Below, one piece after another: positions 17,956 through 27,640 of a stretch of DNA of 62,674 bases. The position numbers and the translations under genes are program-made. A model generated the notes under the pieces. That model was not told where the DNA came from. It was given only the letters and a program-made list of their open reading frames with translations, and ran no database searches. Source of the DNA: Bacteroidales bacterium Bact_19 (GTDB lineage Bacteria > Bacteroidota > Bacteroidia > Bacteroidales > ML635J-15); contig LUZK01000007.1 in assembly GCA_001603595.1 (NCBI GenBank), positions 1 through 62,674 of the forward strand. Direction: 5' to 3'. The first letter of the stretch is position 1, and every line of letters begins with the position of its first letter.

Positions 17956-19336
17956 AATTTATTTTGTTTAAACAAATTTGAAATTCTAACGTTCTTTCAT
18001 TATCCGAAACAACTTTTATACTTGCACCAAGTTTTTCTGACAACATTTTAACAATAGTTAGTCCAAAACTTAATTGGTCGTGATTTAAATCAATTTTATT
18101 TATTCCAGAAGAATCTGAATTTATTATTTTATTAATTTTATCTTCATCTATTTCGGCCGCTGAACTTTTAACAAAAAAGCAAAATATTTCGTTACCCTCA
18201 GTTATTCCATATTCAATACTACCCTCTTTGGTATAATCAATTGCATTTTGTATTAAATGCTTAAAAATTCCGAAAAGTTTATTTTTATCGAGATATATGT
18301 ATGAATATTTACTATTGATTTTATATTCAAACCTTACTTTTGACAAATCAATTTTTATTCGGAAAACATTAAACAGTTCGTTAAAAAAACTTTTCAACTC
18401 TATTTCGGATTTTGAAATTTCCGCACTATCGCTTTCAAATTCTGCTATTTCGATGATATTATCAATAATCTGTTCAAGTTTAAAACCATTATCGAGAATT
18501 ACAGAACACAACTTTTTACGATTCTCCTCATCAATTTCTTTATTTATAATCAAATTCGATAGTCCTATGATAGCATTAAGAGGAGTTCTGATTTCATGGG
18601 AAATATTTCTCAAAAACATTGTTTTAAAGCGACTACTCCCCTCTGCTTTATTTTTTGCAAGTTTTAATTCCTGCTGTATTTTATTTTGCTTATCAAGTAA
18701 TGTTTTTAGTTTTTCGTTGTAAATTTCCAATTCTTTCTGCTGATTGCTACTAATTTGTAAATTTGAATGAAAAGATTTATTAATCACAGAAAATGTATTC
18801 CAATAAATCAATGTTTGAAAAGTTATTATTGATATTGCTAAAATCCATGAAATCATATTCGAATTTGAAGATACAATATCTAATCTTAATTCAAAAACAT
18901 TAAAAGAATACATTAACCCAATAAACAACAAGGTAACAAATTGAAAAATTATTACAAAAAATGAGCTTCGACTATCAAGAAAGAAAATTGCTAGGATAGA
19001 AGAGGCAATAATAAAAGGAATTCCTGCTCCGGTAAATCCTGTTAAATACAAATTAAAAACAGCAGTCAGATAATATGCAAATATTAAGAGAAAAACTTTT
19101 CTTCCAAAACTCATAGTTTTAAAAAAAACAAGAACCCATAGAACAAAAAGTATTGAAAAAGGCTGAATATAAGTCCAGATATATAAATCGAATTTTTTAC
19201 AAAAACTTATATTTATAAAAATCAAAGGAATTCCGAAAATCAGAGAAAAAAAACTCACTCGAAATAGCATGAGTTCTTTCACTTTATCGAGCGAGCTAAA
19301 AATATAAGGATTAGTTTTGAATAAATATTTTATCAC
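17942..19336 (-). CDS. Membrane sensor histidine kinase with a degenerate ATP-binding domain
   Basis: The 464-residue product opens with GTG at 19336, one base after the stop of the upstream amylase gene. About six membrane segments (residues 25-180) are followed by a coiled-coil linker (about 195-235), a HisKA domain with an intact H-box (His247 in RNISHEIRTPLNAI) and a HATPase_c-like domain. The N-box keeps Asn364 (HLIQNAIDYT), but the G1 box expected as DxGxG reads KSSAAEID and the G2 region reads QLSFGLTIVK with only one glycine. ATP use is therefore doubtful. Position suggests it senses or controls starch/glycan use with the amylases. No response regulator is adjacent. Confidence 0.8.
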   Translation of the reverse strand: MIKYLFKTNPYIFSSLDKVKELMLFRVSFFSLIFGIPLIFINISFCKKFDLYIWTYIQPFSILFVLWVLVFFKTMSFGRKVFLLIFAYYLTAVFNLYLTGFTGAGIPFIIASSILAIFFLDSRSSFFVIIFQFVTLLFIGLMYSFNVFELRLDIVSSNSNMISWILAISIITFQTLIYWNTFSVINKSFHSNLQISSNQQKELEIYNEKLKTLLDKQNKIQQELKLAKNKAEGSSRFKTMFLRNISHEIRTPLNAIIGLSNLIINKEIDEENRKKLCSVILDNGFKLEQIIDNIIEIAEFESDSAEISKSEIELKSFFNELFNVFRIKIDLSKVRFEYKINSKYSYIYLDKNKLFGIFKHLIQNAIDYTKEGSIEYGITEGNEIFCFFVKSSAAEIDEDKINKIINSDSSGINKIDLNHDQLSFGLTIVKMLSEKLGASIKVVSDNERTLEFQICLNKINSIRP

Positions 19337-19337
19337 T

Positions 19338-20711
19338 TTATTTCTTTATTAGAATAAAATAGTCCCATGGATTTAATTTAAGGTTTTCCAAACTTTTAAA
19401 ATCGTAATCATCTAATCTAAAATACTCATAATAAACATTTGTTTTGTCGAGCATATTCATACTTAAAGATGCAGGTTTATCCGACAAATTCAAAATTACG
19501 ACAACTTCGTTTTCTCCTTTAACACGTTTAAAAGCAAAAACCGGAGAATCTGGATAAGAATGCAAAATTTCCATAGTTCCGCCGTATTCTCCATTCCAGA
19601 GAGCTTGGTTACGTTTTTTCAGTTTAATAAGATTTTTGTAGAACTCCTGATATTTATAATCTCCCCAATCAACAGTATCCTTATCAAAAAATCTTAGCCT
19701 TTTATTCATTGCGGCTTCCTGTCCTGAATAAAGCAAAGGCATGCCCGGAAGAGTAAAACAAAGAACCGAAAAAGTTAAATGCCCGTCGCCATACCTCTCA
19801 AACTCGGTTCCATTCCATGAATTTTCGTCGTGGTTTGTTGTGAATCTCATTCTAACACTTCCGGGAGGAAAATTTTCTGCTTCCCAAATTAAAATAGTAT
19901 CTAACTCTGTCACCGGCTTTTCGCCTTTAGCAATCTGGTTCATGCCATGTAGCAACCACCATGAATATGACATATCAAAAGCTTTTTCATGATGTTCGGG
20001 TTTTTCGGCTTCTGCAAGCATAAAAACCGGCTTTATTTGATCAAGTTGTTTGCGAGCTTCGTTCCAAAACTCGGTGGGCACCATTTCGGCAACATCACAA
20101 CGAAAACCATCAATATTTGCTTCAATCAACCAGTACTTCATTGCACCAATCATAGAGTCCCATAATTCGTGATTGTCGTAATTCAAATCAATTACATCTT
20201 CCCAATCTTCCACAGGAGGAATAAAATTCCCATTTTTATCTTTAGAATAAAACTCAGGTTTATACTTTGTCCAGTAATGATCCCATGCTGTATGATTTGC
20301 TACCCAATCGAGAATAACATACATGTTGTTTTCGTGAGCAGTTTTTACCAGTTGCTTAAAATCTTCAAAACTTCCGTATTCAGGATTAACTTTTCTGTAA
20401 TCTTTTATTGAATAATAAGATCCCAATTCCCCTTTTCTATTGAGTTCCCCAATCTCCTGAATGGGCATAATCCATAAAATATCTATACCCATTTCCTTCA
20501 GTCGTGGAATATCTTTAATAAAAGATTTAAAAGTTCCATCTGGAGTATGCTGACGGATATTCACTTCATATATAACCGCATCTTTAGCCCATTCAGGCAT
20601 AATTTTCCTGTACTCAGTTTTTGTTTCGGGAACTTTAGGCTTATTTTTGCATGAATAAGTTAACAATGCTGCCATTGTAATGAAAATTAAAGAAAAATAA
20701 AAAGTTTTCAT
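19338..20711 (-). CDS. GH13 alpha-amylase-family lipoprotein
   Basis: The 457-residue protein carries a lipoprotein signal (lipidated Cys21 after LLTYS) and a GH13 (beta/alpha)8 barrel. The catalytic triad is complete: nucleophile Asp206 in DGFRCDVAEM, acid/base Glu234 in MLAEAEKPE and transition-state stabiliser Asp295 in TTNHDENSW. The invariant DWVANHTAWDH region is near 135. A C-terminal beta domain completes the fold. It should hydrolyse alpha-1,4-glucans at the periplasmic or outer-membrane face. It starts 3 bases after the larger GH13 gene and is followed one base later by the histidine kinase. The exact subfamily cannot be told by eye. Confidence 0.9.
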   Translation of the reverse strand: MKTFYFSLIFITMAALLTYSCKNKPKVPETKTEYRKIMPEWAKDAVIYEVNIRQHTPDGTFKSFIKDIPRLKEMGIDILWIMPIQEIGELNRKGELGSYYSIKDYRKVNPEYGSFEDFKQLVKTAHENNMYVILDWVANHTAWDHYWTKYKPEFYSKDKNGNFIPPVEDWEDVIDLNYDNHELWDSMIGAMKYWLIEANIDGFRCDVAEMVPTEFWNEARKQLDQIKPVFMLAEAEKPEHHEKAFDMSYSWWLLHGMNQIAKGEKPVTELDTILIWEAENFPPGSVRMRFTTNHDENSWNGTEFERYGDGHLTFSVLCFTLPGMPLLYSGQEAAMNKRLRFFDKDTVDWGDYKYQEFYKNLIKLKKRNQALWNGEYGGTMEILHSYPDSPVFAFKRVKGENEVVVILNLSDKPASLSMNMLDKTNVYYEYFRLDDYDFKSLENLKLNPWDYFILIKK

Positions 20712-20714
20712 AAT

Positions 20715-23096
20715 TTATCGTTTTTTCGTTATTATTTCAAATGAATATGGTTTTAATACAAAAACAAAATCATCTGCGGTATTTTTAACCGAAGACCCAA
20801 ATTGAATAACATAATTGTCCAAATTTTTAATATAATTTTTCTTTATAAGAATGCTCTCGGTTTCATTTTTTTGATTTATTAAAATAAAAGATTCTTTATC
20901 AAAAAATCTTCTTTTAAATACCAGAACACCTTTCCTGCTTTCAAGTATTCGAGTAGTTCCATAAATGAATTCAATGTTATTTTTTCGGATTGATATAAGT
21001 CTACTAACAATATTTTTTGTTTGTAATTGATTTTCATTAAGCTCTTCAAAAATCATCATTCGTCTGTTATCCGGATCTCCCGCGCCCGGCAGCCCAATTT
21101 CGTCACCATAGTATATGCAAGGTACACCCGGGATGGTCATTATAAAACAGAATAAATTCCGGAGCTTTTGGTAAGACTTTATATTTTTAGTAACGATTTG
21201 TCTTTTCCATCCTGCTTCTTTGTCATCTTCTCTGGGCAAAACTCCCCCATCGGCATAAGTAATAAATCTGATAAGATCATGATTTCCTGTAATATTGCCC
21301 ATAAGATGATTAAATCCGTATTGGTTCAATGAAGCATAAAGAGATGCTGTAAGAGTTTGCATATCCGAATTTTCATTTGCAAATGCATTACGAGCATCAA
21401 AATAAAGGTTAAAATCAAATTGACCATCGAGCATACCGGAACCCACATATCTACCAATCAATTCTCTGCTGCCAAATGTTTCTCCAATTTGATAAATCGA
21501 TTTTTCAGGAAAATTTGTTTTAATCTTTCGGGTTAAAGTTCTCCAGAAAACTTCGGGAATATGTTTTGTTGCATCGTGTCTGAAACCATCGAGATTATAT
21601 TTGTTTAACCAATATATAGCAAGATTCGAAATGGTATCGGTAACCTCCGGAATTTCGAAATTCCATGATGGTAAAAAAGTATCGAACCATGTTGTCAATC
21701 TATATTCTTCCCAAATTCTAATATTTTTACGGCCATCAGGCAAATTAAGTGGGGTTGCCCAATCTGGATTATTTCTGTAAAGTGGGTTTTTCTCATGAAC
21801 ATGATTTGCAACAAAATCAAGAATCACATTTATTTGATTATCGTGAGCAAGATTTACCAGATCTTTAAATTCTTTTTCTGTTCCAAAACGAGGATCTATT
21901 TCTGTTAATGAAATTGGCCAATAACCGTGATAGCCTGAATAAAACCTGTTAGGAGCCGGAAATTCTTTGTATGCCTCATCCGGATTCCTGAATATAGGAG
22001 AAATCCAAAGGCAGCTAATCCCAAGATTTTCAAAATAACCGCTATTGAGCTGCTTTATAATTCCGGCTAAATCTCCACCGTTAAAATTTGCTCTTGGTTC
22101 AACGCGAGGATCTTTTAGAGGAGCATCATTATCATAACGCCCGTTACAAAAACGATCAACAAGTACAGAATATAGAATGTTTGTATGTTTATCCTCGCGT
22201 GGCAATGATTTGGTGTCGGTTATTACTTTTCCAAAATGTAATGGAATCAAAACATCATTATAAAAACATTTATCTTTAGAAGCATAAACTCTTATATAAG
22301 AATATTCCAGTTTTTTAGCTTCGCGAGGTATTTCAATCTTATAAACAAAATCCTTAAAATTCTTTAAATCAATCGGCATCAACTGATTTTGCCATAAAGC
22401 TAAAAGTACATCTGGGACATCGCTAAACTCAAGATTAATACTTTCATCATCAAAACTTTTAGTATCAATAAAAAGGTTATCATAAGAACATGTTCCCGCA
22501 ACTCTGAGTGCGGTATTATATCCGCCAATTCCATTTGGTACTGTATCGGTTGAATTAGGATTATTAATCCACTTACCGTCACAAACTAATTGATATTGAT
22601 AAACCCCAGGATCCAAATTCAGTTTGTAATACCATTTTGATCCGTCAAAAATCATCGCAGCAGTCTGAGGTGACCATGAATTAAAATCACCCGCAATTTG
22701 CACGGTACTATAAGTTTTAGTTACAGGAGGAACAAATTCAAGGTTGACTTCTTCTTTGAATAATGTCTTACATATAATAGAATAAATATCGTTTCCTTTG
22801 TAAATATTAATTATAGATAATGGATTTAATTTATTTTCTTTTATTAACAAAATATTATCTTTAATCTCATATTCGCCTGCATTCCAGATAATAGAGTCAA
22901 TACCTGAAAAATCCGGAATGTAATCCTCCAGAAATACCATCAAAGTATCATTAGAATATGGATTAAGGATTTGAACACTTGCTATTCCATAAATAGGATC
23001 ATTCTCTGCATTAAAAATACTCTTTTTATTGCTATTACAAGAAAAAAATGATGCTACTAATAAAATTAGAACAAAAAAGAAACTTATTTTATACAT
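20715..23096 (-). CDS. GH13 lipoprotein with N-terminal starch-binding-like domain (neopullulanase/cyclomaltodextrinase type)
   Basis: The 793-residue lipoprotein (lipidated Cys20 in SFFSCNS) has an N-terminal beta region, a CBM48/E-set-like module (about 125-205; VQIAGDFNSWSP at 132) and a GH13 catalytic barrel from about 305. The catalytic residues are Asp508 (NLDGFRHDAT), Glu539 (YQIGETFGS) and Asp607 (NITGNHDLIR). The long N-terminus and barrel layout resemble periplasmic neopullulanases and SusA-type enzymes. Its first 13 bases overlap the end of the kinase gene upstream, so the operon is translationally tight. Linear or cyclic maltooligosaccharides are the likely substrates. Confidence 0.9.
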   Translation of the reverse strand: MYKISFFFVLILLVASFFSCNSNKKSIFNAENDPIYGIASVQILNPYSNDTLMVFLEDYIPDFSGIDSIIWNAGEYEIKDNILLIKENKLNPLSIINIYKGNDIYSIICKTLFKEEVNLEFVPPVTKTYSTVQIAGDFNSWSPQTAAMIFDGSKWYYKLNLDPGVYQYQLVCDGKWINNPNSTDTVPNGIGGYNTALRVAGTCSYDNLFIDTKSFDDESINLEFSDVPDVLLALWQNQLMPIDLKNFKDFVYKIEIPREAKKLEYSYIRVYASKDKCFYNDVLIPLHFGKVITDTKSLPREDKHTNILYSVLVDRFCNGRYDNDAPLKDPRVEPRANFNGGDLAGIIKQLNSGYFENLGISCLWISPIFRNPDEAYKEFPAPNRFYSGYHGYWPISLTEIDPRFGTEKEFKDLVNLAHDNQINVILDFVANHVHEKNPLYRNNPDWATPLNLPDGRKNIRIWEEYRLTTWFDTFLPSWNFEIPEVTDTISNLAIYWLNKYNLDGFRHDATKHIPEVFWRTLTRKIKTNFPEKSIYQIGETFGSRELIGRYVGSGMLDGQFDFNLYFDARNAFANENSDMQTLTASLYASLNQYGFNHLMGNITGNHDLIRFITYADGGVLPREDDKEAGWKRQIVTKNIKSYQKLRNLFCFIMTIPGVPCIYYGDEIGLPGAGDPDNRRMMIFEELNENQLQTKNIVSRLISIRKNNIEFIYGTTRILESRKGVLVFKRRFFDKESFILINQKNETESILIKKNYIKNLDNYVIQFGSSVKNTADDFVFVLKPYSFEIITKKR

Positions 23097-23725
23097 GATA
23101 CCGAATAATCTTTATTAATAATTATATGAGATTTGTTCTTAATTGAAAGTACGGCTTTATGTTCCTGTTCCAAAATTGCCCAGCGAGTATCATCTGTAGC
23201 CTCTTTTCCTCTGCATGCCTGAGCTTTCTTTGTCTCGTGATATGTAAGATCAATAAATATATTGAGATCGGATTTATTAATATTTATTGCATAAAGCCCG
23301 TCTATAATAAGTACTTTAATTTTAGAAAAATCAGTTATTAGTTCATCAATGTCATCGGGAACCAAATCTATGCAAGGCATACGGGAAACACGGGAATTTA
23401 AAAAATCATCAACATTTTGGTTAAGTTTTTCCCAGTCAATTTCATTCAATCCGACAACATTCTCGATTCCATTTTCAATTCTCCATCTATTTCTTATATG
23501 CGGATGAATTTTATAATAATTATCAGAATGCAAAATTTTTGCAGGAATTCCGTATTTCTTCACAAGATCTTTTCCTATACAATGCGAAAGCTCGGACTTA
23601 CCACTCCCCGACTCTCCTGATATACAGATGATTATTTTATCTTTTTCTATTTTTAAGACATGATTAATAATCTCTGTTGCAGCATTACGATGCTTTTCAG
23701 TAATCAAAAGTACATCTCCTAACAT
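23084..23725 (-). CDS. P-loop kinase of the uridine kinase/phosphoribulokinase type
   Basis: The 213-residue cytosolic protein has a Walker A loop GESGSGKS (residues 37-44), a substrate region with HSDNYYKIHPHIRNRWR, and a Walker-B-like strand ending KVLIIDGLYAIN, the layout of uridine kinase and phosphoribulokinase-fold enzymes. It phosphorylates a small hydroxylated molecule, but uridine is not assured: it heads an operon with two amylases and a membrane sensor, so a sugar or nucleoside linked to glucan use is possible. On the minus strand a -7-like TATTTTCG lies just upstream. Its end overlaps the following GH13 start by 13 bases. Confidence 0.82.
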   Translation of the reverse strand: MLGDVLLITEKHRNAATEIINHVLKIEKDKIIICISGESGSGKSELSHCIGKDLVKKYGIPAKILHSDNYYKIHPHIRNRWRIENGIENVVGLNEIDWEKLNQNVDDFLNSRVSRMPCIDLVPDDIDELITDFSKIKVLIIDGLYAININKSDLNIFIDLTYHETKKAQACRGKEATDDTRWAILEQEHKAVLSIKNKSHIIINKDYSVSCIK

Positions 23726-23957
23726 AATTTTTCTTTTTTAGCGAAAATAATAAAATTTTCTGAAAATCCTATTAAAATTTTTAGACATAAATTTAACGCA
23801 CAATATCTCAAAACTCGTATCTTGCAACAAGTCTAAAAAAAAAAACAACCTTTTAGTATATTGGAGATTTAAAGTATAATTTTGAATTTTTTAATAATTT
23901 TTTCTAATCTTTTAATGATTTTTTTAAGAACTTTGTAAATAATAAAATTTTAAAACT

Positions 23958-25451
23958 ATGAAAAATAAATTACTATTGATTTTGATTTGCAGTTTTTTTA
24001 CAAGTTTAATGATAGCACAAACCTATCAGGTAGGAAAAAGAACCATTACATTTCAGGATCCTGCAAGAAACAACCGCAACATTGAAACTGTGATTTTTTA
24101 TCCGGCTCAAACAGCAGGGACAGATGTTCCCGTTGCAAGTGGCACTTTTCCGGCAATCGTTTTTGGTCATGGGTTTATAATGGCAGATGAAGCATTGTAT
24201 CAATATCTTTGGGATAATTTAGTTCCTGAAGGATACATTTGTCTTTTCCCCAAAACTGAAGGAGGAGCTCCACCGTTTAACACTCCAAAACATGAAGAAT
24301 TTGGAAAAGATTTAAGATTCTTAAACACAAAAATTAAAAGTGAAAATACTAATCAATCATCAGTTTTTTATGGCAAGGTTAGTAACAAGACCATGATCAT
24401 GGGACATTCCATGGGAGGAAAAGCAACTTATATTGCCGCTGCCGATAATAATGATGTTACAGCAATAATTTCTTTAGCAGCTGCAATGAGCAATCCCCCA
24501 TGGCCATATACAAGCAGTCATGGTTACGACGCTTTAGGACTAAGTGTTCCAAACACACATGTACCAACTTTAGTTGTAGATGCTCAATTTGATTGTGTAG
24601 TTCCCGAAAACGAAGGGCATATTGTAATTTATAACACTTTGCCTTCTACAACTTGCAAAACTTATGTAAATATATTAGGCGGAGGACATTGCTATTTTGC
24701 ATCACAAGCCGGAAGCGGAATGTTTGCATGTGAATCCGGAGAAGGTTCATGCAGTGGAGATTTTTCAATCTCAAGAGAAGAACAAAATCAAACTGTACTA
24801 AATATCATTAAACCATTTATAAAATATTATCTTAATGATGATTATTCTGCAATGAATACTTTTATAAATTATATTACAACTTCTTCTGCAGTTACTTATC
24901 AACGTAGTTGTCAATTACCCAATCCACAAATATCACAAATTGACTACTATAATCAAGTTCAAAATATAAACGTACCTTACGGAACTCCTTTAAATACAGC
25001 AATAGCAATGCTACCGCAAAGCATAACGATAAGCGATACTCACAATCAGTTGCATCAGGTTAATTTATCATGGACTGTTCCCGGATATAATGCTTACGTG
25101 TCTACAAATTATAATGCTTACGGAACTTTCTCACTACCGGTTGGAGTTGATCAAACCAATCCTCCGACTTCATTAACGGTAAATGCCATTATTACTGTTG
25201 ATCAATCTACTCTTATCAACCTCAATACAACAGATAAAATCAATATGCATCCTAATCCTACAGATGGGATAGTTTACTATGTGGCAGATTTTGCTAATTA
25301 TAACAATACAATTCAAGTATTAAATATTCAGGGAAAAGTTTTAATGAGTTTTGCTGCAACAGAAAAAGGGCAATTTGATATAAGTCACCTTAGCAAAGGT
25401 ATTTATTTTGTAAAATTCGGAGATAAAACAATAAAACTTTTCAAGGAGTAG
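23958..25451 (+). CDS. T9SS-secreted alpha/beta hydrolase (chlorophyllase/dienelactone-hydrolase-like)
   Basis: The 497-residue protein has a signal peptide (residues 1-20, ending SLMIA) and an alpha/beta-hydrolase domain (about 25-290). The nucleophile elbow is GHSMGG (Ser151); a probable acid is Asp212 in DAQFDCVVP and the base is His244 in GGGHCYF. A beta-rich linker follows, then a type A T9SS sorting domain from about residue 425 (NMHPNPTDGIVYY to the end). The fold resembles chlorophyllase or PET-hydrolase-like esterases, so a carboxylic ester or polyester substrate outside the cell is plausible; this is an inference. It is monocistronic and followed by a terminator. Confidence 0.82.
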   Translation: MKNKLLLILICSFFTSLMIAQTYQVGKRTITFQDPARNNRNIETVIFYPAQTAGTDVPVASGTFPAIVFGHGFIMADEALYQYLWDNLVPEGYICLFPKTEGGAPPFNTPKHEEFGKDLRFLNTKIKSENTNQSSVFYGKVSNKTMIMGHSMGGKATYIAAADNNDVTAIISLAAAMSNPPWPYTSSHGYDALGLSVPNTHVPTLVVDAQFDCVVPENEGHIVIYNTLPSTTCKTYVNILGGGHCYFASQAGSGMFACESGEGSCSGDFSISREEQNQTVLNIIKPFIKYYLNDDYSAMNTFINYITTSSAVTYQRSCQLPNPQISQIDYYNQVQNINVPYGTPLNTAIAMLPQSITISDTHNQLHQVNLSWTVPGYNAYVSTNYNAYGTFSLPVGVDQTNPPTSLTVNAIITVDQSTLINLNTTDKINMHPNPTDGIVYYVADFANYNNTIQVLNIQGKVLMSFAATEKGQFDISHLSKGIYFVKFGDKTIKLFKE

Positions 25452-25475
25452 TAAATTTTAGTTAATTAAGTCGTC

Positions 25476-25510
25476 AAAAAAAAACCGAAGTTAACTTCGG
25501 TTTTTTTTTA
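25476..25510. terminator. Bidirectional terminator after the secreted hydrolase
   Basis: The palindromic core ACCGAAGTTAACTTCGGT is flanked by A residues on the left and T residues on the right. It can serve both the plus-strand hydrolase gene and the convergent minus-strand lipoprotein gene. Confidence 0.88.
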
Positions 25511-25524
25511 ATCTGAAAAACAAT

Positions 25525-25947
25525 TTATTTTATTTTTGCTAACCTAGCTTTAACAGTAGTTTGAGATTTTTGGAAAAGTAAAGGAATTCCGGTAATTTTT
25601 GTTTCATATTGAGGATAAAATACTACATCGTAACCTGGATTCTTCTCCATTAAATCAAAAAGTGCATAGGCTTGAGAACCGGCAAACGGCAAATTTCCGA
25701 TAACAGGAATTGAAAAAATAGCAGATTCAACTGTACCTGTTTCACGTTTAAATAATCTTGCCCAATCAATACCTAAAATACGAGTTTCTGTTCCCTCTCC
25801 TGCGAGCTGTTGTGAAAATTCAAAATCAGATTTTTCAAATTCAACATAATTATTAGGTGTTTTCATAGTTTTGTTCGTGTAAGAACAAGAAGAAAACACT
25901 AATGCCAAACTTATTGCCATGGCAATTACAAAACTTAATCTTTTCAT
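25525..25947 (-). CDS. Small lipoprotein, unknown function
   Basis: The 140-residue product has a lipoprotein signal with the lipobox FSSC (lipidated Cys21). The mature protein contains a short segment with proline and glycine turns (SIPVIGNLPFAGSQAYALFDLMEKNPGYD, of which only part is diagnostic of anything I know) and a basic C-terminus. It resembles small lipoproteins found singly in Bacteroidetes and may be a periplasm-facing anchor. No catalytic residues are evident. It is monocistronic and convergent with the secreted hydrolase, with a shared terminator. Confidence 0.65.
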   Translation of the reverse strand: MKRLSFVIAMAISLALVFSSCSYTNKTMKTPNNYVEFEKSDFEFSQQLAGEGTETRILGIDWARLFKRETGTVESAIFSIPVIGNLPFAGSQAYALFDLMEKNPGYDVVFYPQYETKITGIPLLFQKSQTTVKARLAKIK

Positions 25948-26084
25948 AATACTATTTTTTATGGTTTTACAAAGACAAAAATAATAAATATTTCTAAATG
26001 TCTTTTTATTTTTTTTAACAAAATAAAATTAAGCATTTTTAATGTAATCAAAATAGAATATATTTGAAATAAAATTCTGGATAA

Positions 26085-26984
26085 ATGGTAATTCCGCAAT
26101 ATTTAAAAAAAGATTCAAAAATTGCAATAGTAAGCCCGGCAGGTAAGATTAGAAAAGATTTTGTAATAGGGGCAGTTGAGTTAATTAAATTCAAAGGATT
26201 TATTCCTATTGTTTTTCCGGGATGTTTTAACAAACATTTTCAAGCTGCCGGAACAGATGATAAAAGACTTGCCGATCTTCAAAATGCTCTTGATTCTGTG
26301 GAAATTGATGCTATTTTGTGTTCCAGAGGAGGCTATGGGGTGTTAAGAATTTTAGAAAAATTAGATTTTACAAAATTCATTCAAAAACCGAAATGGCTTA
26401 TTGGATTCAGTGACATCACAAATCTTCATATTGCACTAAATAAAATCGGCATACAAAGTCTTCATGCACAAATGTCAAAAGCAATGCATGAAAATCCAAA
26501 TTCTAAAGCCGTAACAGAAATATTTGAAATACTAAAAGGCAATTTACCGGAATATGAAATTGATCCGCATTTTTTTAATCGAAAGGGCTACTGCACAGGA
26601 GAAATTGTAGGAGGCAATCTTTCAATCATTTATAGCCTTCAATCTACAGCTTTTGAAATTGATACTAACAATAAAATTCTATTTATCGAAGATTTAAACG
26701 AATACTTATATCATATTGACAGGATGATGATTAACCTCAAACTATCAGGAAAACTCAAAAATCTAAAAGGTCTTATCGTTGGGGCATTTACAGAAATTAA
26801 AGATAATGAAACTCCTTTCGGAAAATCGGTTTATGAAATTATTTCGGAACACGTACAAGGATATAATTTTCCGGTTTGCTATAATTTTCCGGTTGGTCAT
26901 ATTGTAAATAATTTACCAATAATTGAGGGTTCAACAGTAAAATTATGTGTTAATGAAAATTCGGTTAATCTGAAATTTGTTTAG
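26085..26984 (+). CDS. LD-carboxypeptidase (S66 family, muramoyltetrapeptide carboxypeptidase)
   Basis: The 299-residue cytosolic serine peptidase trims the terminal D-alanine from recycled murein tetrapeptides. The family's Ser-Glu-His triad is present: Ser109 in IGFSDIT, Glu202 in LFIEDLNEY and His272 in NFPVGHIVNN. The SRGGYGVLRIL loop at 80-90 and the GEIVGGNLS motif at 172-180 are also typical. There is no signal peptide, as expected. The last 20 bases overlap the 3' end of the convergent minus-strand gene. The length is normal. Confidence 0.93.
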   Translation: MVIPQYLKKDSKIAIVSPAGKIRKDFVIGAVELIKFKGFIPIVFPGCFNKHFQAAGTDDKRLADLQNALDSVEIDAILCSRGGYGVLRILEKLDFTKFIQKPKWLIGFSDITNLHIALNKIGIQSLHAQMSKAMHENPNSKAVTEIFEILKGNLPEYEIDPHFFNRKGYCTGEIVGGNLSIIYSLQSTAFEIDTNNKILFIEDLNEYLYHIDRMMINLKLSGKLKNLKGLIVGAFTEIKDNETPFGKSVYEIISEHVQGYNFPVCYNFPVGHIVNNLPIIEGSTVKLCVNENSVNLKFV

Positions 26985-27375
26985 ATAAGAAAGCAGAATT
27001 TAATTCATTCAGGAATTTTTTTGCCTCTTCCTCAATAAAAACATGTTTAATCTCAGAAACAACAATCTCACCATTCTTTAAAACTATGGTGAATCTGTTT
27101 TCGTTCTTGGAAATTGAAAACTCCATTGAATCGGAAACATTAAGTTTATATCCATAAGGAATAAATCCAAAGAAATAAGAAAGGTATGTAATTGTTTTCG
27201 CATTAAAATCAACTTTTGTAGCTGTATGAGTAAACGCAAGAAATGCTCCTACGATAAAGGTCGTTATTCCAACCCATGTGTAAAATGAAAAAATAATTCC
27301 GGCAATAAAAATAATAATACCAATTATACGGCCGGTATCACCAAAAATGTAATTTAGTTTATTTTTCACCTTCAT
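26965..27375 (-). CDS. Two-TM membrane protein with soluble domain, unknown function
   Basis: The 136-residue product has two adjacent membrane segments (about residues 16-31 and 34-50) followed by a soluble beta-rich domain (55-125), an architecture like small PH-domain-like membrane proteins. No motif suggests catalysis. Its 3' end overlaps the LD-carboxypeptidase gene by 20 bases in convergent orientation. It resembles the first gene in the window in layout but not obviously in sequence. The function is unknown. Confidence 0.6.
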   Translation of the reverse strand: MKVKNKLNYIFGDTGRIIGIIIFIAGIIFSFYTWVGITTFIVGAFLAFTHTATKVDFNAKTITYLSYFFGFIPYGYKLNVSDSMEFSISKNENRFTIVLKNGEIVVSEIKHVFIEEEAKKFLNELNSAFLSKQISD

Positions 27376-27589
27376 AATTTTGTTTTTTACAAAGAAAATG
27401 AAATTTTTTAAATAAATATCAAAACAAAGGTAGAAGTTAAAAATGGTTAAAGGATAAACTTGTAGTTCCGATTAATTGTAAAAATATTTACTTAATAATG
27501 AATTAAGTTTTATTTGCAATTATTTAAGAGTTACTATGTTCGTTAAAGTTTGAGTAGATTGTTCGTTTTATAATATTTACTTTTATGTT

Positions 27590-27607
27590 TTCCCGATAAA
27601 TCGGGAA
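27590..27607. repeat. Perfect 8-bp inverted repeat
   Basis: TTCCCGAT and ATCGGGAA are separated by two bases. It lies in the gene-poor stretch and is not followed by a T-run, so it is not an ordinary terminator. Confidence 0.7.
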
Positions 27608-27640
27608 TAACCTGGATGTCTTTCTAAATCCAACACACAT

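Noticed and set aside
26085-27375. Functional antisense regulation from the 20-base convergent overlap of two genes
   Set aside because: Short 3' overlaps occur at several convergent pairs here (truA/kinase, YgjP/efp) and are ordinary in a compact genome.
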